Positions 22,673 through 29,252 of a stretch of 29,252 nucleotides of DNA are shown piece after piece. The stretch is taken from positions 1-29,252 of the forward strand of contig DATGEP010000054.1 in assembly GCA_035310125.1 (NCBI GenBank), written 5' to 3'. A program made the translations under genes and the position numbers. The notes under the pieces are model-generated. The model made no database searches and had not been told where the DNA came from. It saw nothing but the letters and a program-made list of their open reading frames with translations. Each line of letters starts with the position of its first letter. Position 1 is the stretch's first letter. This stretch comes from DATGEP01 sp035310125. Its GTDB lineage: Bacteria; Chloroflexota; Ktedonobacteria; Ktedonobacterales; JADMIN01.

Positions 22673-23767
22673 TTAGATGCGCACGGCATAGACGCAGAGC
22701 ATTGGCACCGTCATCGCCAGCTCGCCGCCACGGGCCTCAGCCCGCGCCGTCAGTCGCCGCTCCACTTCGTTGAATACGAGGCGGCGGATCGTCATATCAG
22801 GCACGACGGAGCGCCAGCTCGGCATATATGTCGTTTGCACGACAGGCGAGCGCAGGAAAGCTGCCGGCGAGGGGAACCGTAAGGTAACACTATCCGTCGC
22901 CGCGCGCCGTACCTCGAACCCCGACCGCTCAACAAGCCCACGCGTCGCGTCAATCGTGGGCTGTGACGACACGAACTGGCTGAACTGCCGTAGCGAATTG
23001 TCCAGTCGCAGGTCACGCAAGGTCAGATAGTAAGTGTCCAGAAACTCACGCATAGCGGATTGCAGAGGAAGCGTCAGTAACAGATTACCCTGCGGCCGTA
23101 GCAGCCGCCACATGGCTCCCAGCGCCGCCGCGCGGTCCGCGAAGTGCGCCAGCGCCAGGTTGCAGGTCAATACATCGAAGCTACGCTCCGGCAGACCACT
23201 GTTGAGCACATCGGCAGTCAGAAACGTGACGTTGCGCAGCCATTCCTCGGCGGCTTTGCGCCGGGCTATCTGAATGGCCTCCTCCCACGTATCAATGCCC
23301 GCCAAATCACAATCCTGGCCAAGATAGCGGGCCAGCTCCAGCGTGGGATACCCCGTTCCGCAGGCGACATCGAGCACCTGGCAACCCGGATCGCGTGCGA
23401 GCGTCAGAAAGACACTCAGCAGCAGACGACCAAATGGCATGCACCACTGCGGCACGATCACCGCGTCGTACAGCTCCGCGAAGCCGGGGTCGCGCTGGTC
23501 GTAGGTGACAGAAAGGTAATCGGCGGTCTCCACGCGAGCGCTCGCCGCGAGGCCTGCCGGGCTGAGCGCGCCGGATCCGCTTCCACCCTGCTGTCGCGGG
23601 ACAGGCGTAGGAAGGTCAATGGGTGCGTTGGGGCGCACATCGAGATCTCGCAGAGCAGGCACATGGCCGGTATATCCACGCCGTGCCCGGTCGGGATCCC
23701 AGTCGTCCCATTCGTCGCCACTTCCATCTGTGCCAAACGGCGGGAAGTGGCCGTTGAACGATGCCAT
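22673..23767 (-). CDS. SAM-dependent class I methyltransferase
   Basis: The 364-residue protein contains a Rossmann methyltransferase domain with motif I VLDVACGTGYPTLEL (about residue 131), the acidic post-I residue in LAGIDTWEEA, FLTADV and FDVLTCNLALAHF, and a UbiE/COQ5-like strand order through RLLRPQGNLLLTLPL. The first 85 or so residues are rich in Asp, Gly and Pro and look disordered; they are unlike the family. The last 130 residues resemble the lid region of MbtF/phthiotriol-type methyltransferases, but no substrate can be named. The start has an AAGGGA site. It is the downstream neighbour of a zinc-ribbon membrane protein gene in the same orientation, 89 bases away. Confidence 0.87.
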   Translation of the reverse strand: MASFNGHFPPFGTDGSGDEWDDWDPDRARRGYTGHVPALRDLDVRPNAPIDLPTPVPRQQGGSGSGALSPAGLAASARVETADYLSVTYDQRDPGFAELYDAVIVPQWCMPFGRLLLSVFLTLARDPGCQVLDVACGTGYPTLELARYLGQDCDLAGIDTWEEAIQIARRKAAEEWLRNVTFLTADVLNSGLPERSFDVLTCNLALAHFADRAAALGAMWRLLRPQGNLLLTLPLQSAMREFLDTYYLTLRDLRLDNSLRQFSQFVSSQPTIDATRGLVERSGFEVRRAATDSVTLRFPSPAAFLRSPVVQTTYMPSWRSVVPDMTIRRLVFNEVERRLTARAEARGGELAMTVPMLCVYAVRI

Positions 23768-23856
23768 GTGCTATCCCTTACCCAATGCCTCGCCAGCGGT
23801 CAGGCGCTCACGCCGCGTTCCGGAACATGGGACGCGGGCCGAAAACTTCCGGTACG

Positions 23857-25032
23857 CTACGCCGTTGTGGGGTCGCCACGCCAGGCGACCGGAGGAGCGG
23901 CTATGGATGCATGTGGCGTGCCCGATCCCGGTGTGCCTGATCCCGGTGTGACCGTTCCCGTTGGCTGCACGATCTGGAAAGAAATCGTCTGCGCCAGCGT
24001 CGGGTCGGTAGGGCTGTCAGTGGTATCGCTGGCGGGTCGGTCGAAGTAAATCTTCGCCATGCCGACGCCTGGACTGGTGTAGACCAGCGCGAAGTCAACG
24101 TTATAGTTGCCATTGATTGTCTGGGATGTGTTCGCCTTCGACATGTTCAGGGATAGGTAGATGTTATCGTAGAACCAACGCACAGAGATGACGTGCGATT
24201 GTCCGTTCGGAATATTGCGCACCGTAACCAGGACGTAGACGTAGGTACCGGCGGGAAAGCTCGATGTTGGCTCAAGCGGCTCGCCCTTGTTGCTCACGTA
24301 CTTCGCCGTGGTGGCGTTGGTGACGAACTTCTGCGCGGGACCAGGTGTCGCTACTGGTGTCACGGGCACACCATAGGTCGAAAACGCCGACGGCGTCACG
24401 TGTGTCATGCTGGGACCGATGCCGAAGCTCGCGAGGACGTTGTGGCCCAGTAAACCAGCCAGTCCGCAACTGGCGACGCAGACCAGCATCACACTAAGTA
24501 CGCCGCTGACGACGCGCCAGGTGCCGAGCTTGCGTGTGCGTCTCTCGCCGGTCGCCGGAATGTAGGCAGGTCGGCGGATGCCTAGCGAGCGCTCCTCTTC
24601 GTCGGTGGTGGGCATGCCGGGCAGCGCGGGCGCGCCCGCGCCAGGATCCATCGGCATGAGATCGCCGCGCGTAGGCACAAGCGCCCGTTCCAGGTCCACC
24701 TCTTCGTAGTCGGGTGTGGGCCGGCGCTGATTGCGATTGCTAGAGCGGGCGGCGGGCGGCTCATCGTAGCCCTGGTAACCCTGGCCATTGTCCCACTCGT
24801 TCTGTCCGCCGGCTCCCCAATTCGCGCCGGAGCCACGGGAACGCCCGCCGCTGGAGCCCGCCGGTCCCCACGATGCGCCAGAACCACGACCCTGGCCCAC
24901 CGCGGGGCCTTCGCCGGAGCGTGCCGAATCGCGCCACTGGCGCATCGAAGAGCGCGCCCCAGGGGGCGGTGCGCCGCACTCAGGGCATGGCCCGGTTCGA
25001 GGCCGGCGAGCACCACACTGGTCGCACTCCAT
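23857..25032 (-). CDS. Zinc-ribbon, Ser/Gly-rich, single-span protein with extracytoplasmic domain
   Basis: The 391-residue protein starts with a compact four-cysteine zinc ribbon (Cys3, Cys6, Cys16, Cys19). A disordered Ser/Gly/Asn/Trp-rich segment follows (about 28-100), then a linker with acidic residues and one membrane span (about 171-195). Beyond it is an extracytoplasmic beta-rich domain (about 225-360; TYVYVLVTVRNIPNG, VRWFYDNIYL, and MAKIYFDRPA) followed by a GSGTP repeat tail. The design, ribbon inside and small domain outside, repeats that of the genes at 8846 and 10317. The function is unknown. The ATG has GAGGAGGG nine bases upstream, and a promoter with 17-base spacing lies at 25160-25188. 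Confidence 0.87.
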   Translation of the reverse strand: MECDQCGARRPRTGPCPECGAPPPGARSSMRQWRDSARSGEGPAVGQGRGSGASWGPAGSSGGRSRGSGANWGAGGQNEWDNGQGYQGYDEPPAARSSNRNQRRPTPDYEEVDLERALVPTRGDLMPMDPGAGAPALPGMPTTDEEERSLGIRRPAYIPATGERRTRKLGTWRVVSGVLSVMLVCVASCGLAGLLGHNVLASFGIGPSMTHVTPSAFSTYGVPVTPVATPGPAQKFVTNATTAKYVSNKGEPLEPTSSFPAGTYVYVLVTVRNIPNGQSHVISVRWFYDNIYLSLNMSKANTSQTINGNYNVDFALVYTSPGVGMAKIYFDRPASDTTDSPTDPTLAQTISFQIVQPTGTVTPGSGTPGSGTPHASIAAPPVAWRGDPTTA

Positions 25033-25159
25033 GACGCATCCCTCCTCGCCGGTAGATTCCGCTCCGGCATTCCGTCGCGTCCCAGATGTCGCGGGACACC
25101 GTCAACCTGGGCTTTTCAGGTGAACTACACTCCATGACACATTGTAGTCTGCCGCCAGC

Positions 25160-25188
25160 AGAATACACGCCTGTTCGGGAAGGGTCAA
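25160..25188 (-). promoter_or_regulatory. Sigma70-like promoter for the third zinc-ribbon protein
   Basis: On the minus strand TTGACC (plus 25183-25188), 17 bases, TATTCT (plus 25160-25165). Transcription would start near 25153, about 121 bases before the ATG. Confidence 0.6.
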
Positions 25189-25319
25189 GAAAAGGGCGCC
25201 CACGTAGGAGCATTGGGGGAAATCTCACGTTGCCGCTATCCCATCCACGTGCTACCATACAGAAACCGCGCGGCGCCTGGGCGCGGCAGCCCCTCGACAC
25301 ACCGGGCCGGAGGTTGGCG

Positions 25320-25547
25320 ATGACGGAATCGCAGCAGCGCTGGTTGGATCAGCAGGCGATAGAGCGATTATCGCAGCACATCCCCTTTGAGACGGACCCG
25401 CAAACGAAGGCAGAGTGTATCGAGATGCTGCGCGGTCTCGTGCTGCGCAATGGGCGCGGCATTGACCGCACCACCTTTGGCTTCGAGGCTGAGCAGGAGC
25501 TTAAGCGACTGGGATTATGGGGGAAACTGGGGGGAAGTCCGCCATAA
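25320..25547 (+). CDS. Small protein of unknown function
   Basis: The 75-residue protein is charged and mostly helical (QQRWLDQQAIERLSQ, KAECIEMLRGLV, ELKRLGLW), with no signal peptide or membrane span and no family I recognise. The ATG at 25320 is chosen because GGAGG sits seven bases upstream; an in-frame extension to 25086 lacks a ribosome site. It lies upstream of the superoxide dismutase gene in the same direction, with a 155-base gap that could carry a separate promoter. Confidence 0.68.
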   Translation: MTESQQRWLDQQAIERLSQHIPFETDPQTKAECIEMLRGLVLRNGRGIDRTTFGFEAEQELKRLGLWGKLGGSPP

Positions 25548-25702
25548 GGCAGTTGCACTAAGCCATTACATACGGCCAGTGGCAGACCGCTGCTACCATC
25601 TTTAGTGGAATAGCCCGAGGCTTTCCGCTGGCGCCGTCGGGCGAGCGAGGCCGCCTTTGTCGCGGAACTCGCGTTGTGTAGCCTGGTCAGGAGGAAATGA
25701 CA

Positions 25703-26323
25703 ATGGCGTTTGAAGTTCCCGCGTTGCCGTACGACTATAACGCGCTGGAGCCGTACATTGACGAGCAGACGATGCACCTGCACCACGACAAGCATCATCA
25801 GGCGTACGTCACCAATCTCAACAATGCGCTCCAGGGACAGGGCCAATTTGAGAGCATGTCCGTCGAAGATCTCATGCGCAATCTCAGCTCCGTGCCCGAG
25901 AACATCCGCACGGCGGTGCGCAACAACGGCGGCGGCCATGCCAACCACAGTATGTTCTGGGCGATCATGAAGCCAAACGGTGGCGGCGAGCCGTCGGGGG
26001 ATCTCGCCAGCGCCATCAGCGCTGCCTTCGGCTCCTTCGATGCGTTCAAGACCCAGTTCAACGATGCTGGCACGAAGCGCTTTGGCTCGGGGTGGGCGTG
26101 GCTGGTGCTGGATACCAGCGGCAAGCTTTCCGTCACATCGAGCGCCAACCAGGATAGCCCCCTCATTGACGGGCTGTTCCCCATCATGGGCAATGACGTG
26201 TGGGAACATGCCTACTACCTGAAGTATCAGAATCGCCGCGCGGACTATCTCGCCGCATGGTGGAACGTCGTCAATTGGGACGAAGTCGCGAAGCGTTATC
26301 AGCAGGCTAAGGGCGGGCGCTAA
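25703..26323 (+). CDS. sodA: Superoxide dismutase, Fe/Mn family (Mn type)
   Basis: The 206-residue protein is a full-length Fe/Mn superoxide dismutase, which converts superoxide to peroxide and oxygen. Metal ligands are His27 (LHHDKHH), His82 (HANHSMFW), Asp165 and His169 (DVWEHAYYLKY). Specificity markers point to Mn: Gly in NNGGGHANHS and Gln150 in SSANQDSPL, where Fe enzymes carry the Gln elsewhere. There is no signal peptide, so it is cytoplasmic. The ATG at 25703 has AGGAGG eight bases upstream; another ATG six bases earlier is too close to the site. A strong bidirectional hairpin follows. Confidence 0.97.
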   Translation: MAFEVPALPYDYNALEPYIDEQTMHLHHDKHHQAYVTNLNNALQGQGQFESMSVEDLMRNLSSVPENIRTAVRNNGGGHANHSMFWAIMKPNGGGEPSGDLASAISAAFGSFDAFKTQFNDAGTKRFGSGWAWLVLDTSGKLSVTSSANQDSPLIDGLFPIMGNDVWEHAYYLKYQNRRADYLAAWWNVVNWDEVAKRYQQAKGGR

Positions 26324-26377
26324 CACCTGTCCCTAGCTCTATTCCGCTCCTCTCACATGACGGACGAGCCACAGCAC

Positions 26378-26411
26378 ATATCATCCCGGCGATCATCCGC
26401 CGGGATGATAT
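26378..26411. terminator. Bidirectional terminator-like hairpin
   Basis: A perfect 14-bp inverted repeat (26378-26391 with 26398-26411; arm ATATCATCCCGGCG) with a 6-base loop lies between the convergent sodA and comEC-like genes. Only two T residues follow it on the plus strand, so efficiency is uncertain. Confidence 0.7.
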
Positions 26412-26466
26412 TCGCGTGCGTTCGAAGCGTGTTCAGGGAAGCGTGTCTCCACTTTCCGTGAGTTTC

Positions 26467-28998
26467 TCATCCTCCCAGCGTCCAGCCCGCCGCGCCGCCG
26501 GAGAGCGAGATGGTGCCATCGCGGTCGGTACGATATATTGTCGCGTTGAGCTGTGTCGCGGCTTCGGCGTCCAGATCCCAGAGACCCGTCCCCGCCGCAT
26601 CGCGCGCCGCGACCTTGGCCGAGACGGGCGCCGGGCAGATGATAACCAGCTTCGGATGCGCCTGCGCCAGCACGGCGCCTAGCGGACCATAGAGGTCGAG
26701 CGGCGAGTCCGCGGGCAGCGCTACCTCTACCACATCGGCGGCAAGGGACTGATTCGATGAGGCAAGCGCATCGAGGGCATAGGTATCGGCAGCGCCGAGA
26801 ACCAGCACGCGCAAGCCGGGCGTCTCCAGTCGCAAGATCAGGTCGTCACTCACTGTAGTATCGCCCTCACCAATGGGGAACAATGTTTGAGGCGGTGAGA
26901 GCACGCGCAACAAGGTGCCAGGCGCGAGGGTCAGCGTATCATCCTGGCGCACGATGGTGTGTGCGGCCCCAGCGCGGCGAGCGGCGTCAAGCCAGGCCAG
27001 ATACTCCGTGCTGGGATGCGCCATGCCCGCATCCGCGGCGCGCATGATCCCGAAATGGATGGCAGCGTCCTCCAGGCCGCGTGCGTCGCCAGGGCGTACG
27101 TCGGTCAGTACCGCCAGGTCGAGCGTACGCTGCCAGAAGGGGAGTTTGCCGGAAAGCACGCTCTCCAGCACCGGCCCGCCCGCCCCGCCATCTATGAGCA
27201 TGGTCGCACCGCCGGGCAGCCGCAACAGCATCGCCTCGCCCCCTGTTCCCACATCGAGGAAATCCAGGTGCGCGGCGGAATCCGCCAGTGCGGGCGCAGT
27301 CGCACCCGCCGCGCCAAGCAATCCCACCAGCAGCACGGCGGCCAGCGCCTTCCGCGCAATGCGCACACGCCCGCCGCCGGAGGGATGCGTTCCCGAAAGC
27401 CGCGGAACGGGAAGCCGCCCTCCGCGACGTAGCCAGGGAATGAGCCATGCGAGCGCCGCCACCAGCATGCCGTAGTATATGAACGCCAGAATACCTGGCG
27501 CGTTGGGCACCGCCAGCGCCGCGACGGGAAGCGCGGCGCTGGCAGCGATGACACCGTTTGTGTACCAGAGCAGCGGCCACACCAGCCACGCCAGGCCCAG
27601 CGCCAGCCACATCAACCCAAAGGTGGCGGTGAGGACGAGCGCACCGCCCAGGACGAGTAGCGGCGCCAGCAGCGGCACCGTCAGCAGATTCGCCAGTGGC
27701 GCGACAAGCGAGATTTCATTGAACGTCAGAGCGAGTACGGGCAGCGTGGCGATCTGGGCAGCGATTGTGACGGCCAGCAGCTCGGCAATCGTTTCAGACA
27801 CGGGTAGACGCCGGAGCCAGGCGGCAAGCCGGCGCTGGATCGGCGGCACGAGCAGTGGCAGCCCGAAGGTTGCCAGCACGGTAAGCTGGAAACCGGCGTC
27901 ATAGATGACCAATGGATCGAGCGCAGTCATGAGCAGCGCGGCTACGGCGAGCGCGGTGAAGACATTGTAGGCGCGTCCCAGCGCGGGCGCCAGGGCCAGG
28001 AGCGCCCCCATGATAGCCGCGCGGATCGCGGCAGGCCCACCGCCGCCAAGCGCGGCATACGTCCCCACGGCGATGAGTGCGGCCAGGGTGCGTGGCCATG
28101 CGCCCAGCCGTCGCGCGGCGAATGTGGCAAGCTCGGCGAGGGTAGCAACCTTCAGGCCGGCGGGCACTACGAGATGGATCGTGCCGGTTGCGGTGAAGAG
28201 CGCCAGCCGCGCTCGCAGCACTGGCGTCTTCAGGCCAAGGAGGATGCCAATAAGCAGGGCGGCCTCCGGCTCTGGAAGGCTGTGCTGGATCGCCTGAGCC
28301 AGACGCAGACGCACTGTGAATAAGAAGGCGAGCAGTGGATTGCCGCCGCCACGTTGCCTGACCGTGACACGCGCCCCTACAATGCGAGCGACGACGCCAG
28401 GCGACACGTAGCCAGCGCCAGGTGGCTCTAGCTTGCCGGTCAGCTCAACTCGGTCGCCATAGGCGGGCGAAAACCAGTCATCCGGCCCGTAGACCTTCGC
28501 TTCAACACGTCCCGTCGCGGGGCGCACCGCATATGTGCCGCCGAGACCAATCGCGCTGACATCCACCGTAAGGTAGCGGTAGCCGTCGCGCAGGTCCGGC
28601 TCAGTCACGATGATGCCCTCCAGGACCACTGCCTGTCCGCTGGCGAATAATCTGACCGAGCTGGCGTCGTAGCGAGTGTCCACAGCGGCGGCGCGGGCGG
28701 CTCCCAGCGCGGCGCAACAGCCCAGCATTCCGACTACCAGCAGCGCGCGCCAAATGCGCCAGGATGGAGAAGCAGCAGTCAGTATGCGCCCAGCAAGGCC
28801 CCCAATGACCCAAACACCAAGGCCGAACGCTCCTATCAGCACCCATGCGAGCGGCGTGAGCGCCACGAGCGCGTCGGCTGGCCGGAGCGCGAGGCCACCA
28901 ATCCACGCCGCGACCAGCGCGACGAGCGTATAGCCACGGTACAACGGTGGGCGCGCGGTGCCGGCGGCGGTGATCGTCGTGGGAGCCGGTACGGCCAT
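26467..28998 (-). CDS. comEC: ComEC/Rec2-like membrane protein with degenerate beta-lactamase-like domain
   Basis: The 843-residue protein has the ComEC layout: N-terminal spans, a DUF4131-like soluble domain (about 110-220), a competence domain with about ten spans (about 225-520), and a C-terminal beta-lactamase-like domain (from about 570). ComEC normally forms the channel that brings single-stranded DNA into the cell in natural transformation. Two key sites are altered. The competence-domain motif usually written SGLH reads AGLK (VVPAGLKVATL). The metal-binding HxHxDH motif, expected after the DLAVLT strand, reads TDVRPGDARG, with no His. FLDVGTGGEAMLLRLPGG and LIDGG are kept. The nuclease activity proposed for the domain should therefore be lost. 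No comEA or comF is in the window. Confidence 0.9.
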   Translation of the reverse strand: MAVPAPTTITAAGTARPPLYRGYTLVALVAAWIGGLALRPADALVALTPLAWVLIGAFGLGVWVIGGLAGRILTAASPSWRIWRALLVVGMLGCCAALGAARAAAVDTRYDASSVRLFASGQAVVLEGIIVTEPDLRDGYRYLTVDVSAIGLGGTYAVRPATGRVEAKVYGPDDWFSPAYGDRVELTGKLEPPGAGYVSPGVVARIVGARVTVRQRGGGNPLLAFLFTVRLRLAQAIQHSLPEPEAALLIGILLGLKTPVLRARLALFTATGTIHLVVPAGLKVATLAELATFAARRLGAWPRTLAALIAVGTYAALGGGGPAAIRAAIMGALLALAPALGRAYNVFTALAVAALLMTALDPLVIYDAGFQLTVLATFGLPLLVPPIQRRLAAWLRRLPVSETIAELLAVTIAAQIATLPVLALTFNEISLVAPLANLLTVPLLAPLLVLGGALVLTATFGLMWLALGLAWLVWPLLWYTNGVIAASAALPVAALAVPNAPGILAFIYYGMLVAALAWLIPWLRRGGRLPVPRLSGTHPSGGGRVRIARKALAAVLLVGLLGAAGATAPALADSAAHLDFLDVGTGGEAMLLRLPGGATMLIDGGAGGPVLESVLSGKLPFWQRTLDLAVLTDVRPGDARGLEDAAIHFGIMRAADAGMAHPSTEYLAWLDAARRAGAAHTIVRQDDTLTLAPGTLLRVLSPPQTLFPIGEGDTTVSDDLILRLETPGLRVLVLGAADTYALDALASSNQSLAADVVEVALPADSPLDLYGPLGAVLAQAHPKLVIICPAPVSAKVAARDAAGTGLWDLDAEAATQLNATIYRTDRDGTISLSGGAAGWTLGG

Positions 28999-29040
28999 CG
29001 CGTCTCGCTTTCATATCTCAGGCGACGCCAGGGTGCGGCC

Positions 29041-29069
29041 AGTATAGCGACTCGGAGAGCAGGCGGCAA
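29041..29069 (-). promoter_or_regulatory. Sigma70-like promoter for the comEC-like gene
   Basis: On the minus strand TTGCCG (plus 29064-29069), 17 bases, TATACT (plus 29041-29046). Transcription would start near 29034, about 36 bases before the ATG. Confidence 0.62.
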
Positions 29070-29107
29070 GAGCAAGCAGGATAGTGCTTCCATCACATAT
29101 TCGGATT

Positions 29108-29141
29108 CAGCACGCGCGGGCGCGGCTTTGTAGGGGCGTCT
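29108..29141 (+). repeat. Dispersed 34-bp repeat, copy 2
   Basis: This is the partner of 16819-16852 with 30 of 34 bases identical. It is followed by GC-rich sequence (to about 29170) that differs from the first copy. It sits between the comEC promoter and the outward promoter at the right edge. Confidence 0.7.
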
Positions 29142-29204
29142 TCCGGGCGACCGCCGGCCCGTACCGCGCCCTCGTTCTTGATGGCACCGCTCCTCCCATC
29201 GCGT

Positions 29205-29234
29205 TTGACAGGCCCCACGCGGACCAGATATACT
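29205..29234 (+). promoter_or_regulatory. Outward-facing near-consensus sigma70 promoter
   Basis: TTGACA (29205-29210), 18 bases, TATACT (29229-29234). Transcription would start near 29241 and run rightwards into a gene that lies outside the window. Confidence 0.62.
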
Positions 29235-29252
29235 CTAGTGAGCACTTTCGTA

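Larger units (their letters stand above)
28999..29204. other. Intergenic region upstream of comEC
   Basis: It contains the comEC promoter, the second copy of the dispersed 34-bp repeat and GC-rich sequence. I see no gene in it. Confidence 0.6.

Noticed and set aside
23144..24049. Long plus-strand open frame (301 codons) across the methyltransferase and zinc-ribbon genes
   Set aside because: It is antisense to a methyltransferase with clear motifs and to the zinc-ribbon gene. It is Arg/Ser-rich in the way GC-rich antisense frames are, and has no ribosome site or known domain.
25349..26326. Long minus-strand open frame (325 codons) over the superoxide dismutase gene
   Set aside because: It is fully antisense to sodA and the small gene before it; the translation has no recognisable domain and no upstream ribosome site.

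Overview
The window is high-GC, densely coded bacterial DNA with 22 intact protein genes, one truncated gene at the left edge and no RNA gene that I can see. The best guess is a member of the Chloroflexota. This is an inference from the split cytochrome b with a KAPWYF-type Qo motif, the cytochrome c/cupredoxin carriers, the proline-rich zinc-ribbon membrane proteins and the mix of families; a high-GC actinobacterium-like lineage is not excluded. Most genes have clear Shine-Dalgarno sites (AGGAGG type), and several have recognisable sigma70-like promoters.

Left part (1-3000): the end of a LuxR-type response regulator, an L,D-transpeptidase lipoprotein, an F420/FMN luciferase-like oxidoreductase and a small cupredoxin lipoprotein. 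Next comes a five-gene minus-strand operon (8319 down to 3063) for an alternative cytochrome b6/bc-type complex. Its order is cytochrome b6-like subunit, subunit IV-like subunit, Rieske protein, a membrane-anchored cytochrome c fused to a cupredoxin, and a large unidentified protein with about 16 membrane spans. It starts from an extended -10 promoter (8433-8461) and ends at a textbook intrinsic terminator (3005-3048). The free cupredoxin encoded just beyond the terminator could be an electron carrier for the same chain.

Middle part (8400-18500): an intergenic region with an 18-bp perfect palindrome; two tandem zinc-ribbon/proline-rich/membrane proteins; a GT39-like membrane glycosyltransferase; a small TTG-start gene; an alpha-methylacyl-CoA racemase-type CaiB/BaiF enzyme; a coupled MoaD-like sulfur carrier and Asp-box beta-propeller pair; a membrane protein with a Pro/Gln repeat tail; and a DUF1643 protein.

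Right part (18490-29252): a TIR-TPR-receiver fusion protein, the most unusual architecture in the window; an enoyl-CoA hydratase/isomerase followed by a DUF6941-like protein; a secreted alpha/beta hydrolase; a SAM methyltransferase; a third zinc-ribbon membrane protein; a small unknown; Mn-type superoxide dismutase; and a ComEC-like protein whose beta-lactamase-like domain has lost its metal ligands. An outward-facing promoter lies at the right edge.

The candidates I rate most worth following are the TIR-TPR-REC protein, the bc-type operon with its c/cupredoxin fusion and unidentified membrane subunit, the MoaD/propeller pair and the degenerate ComEC.
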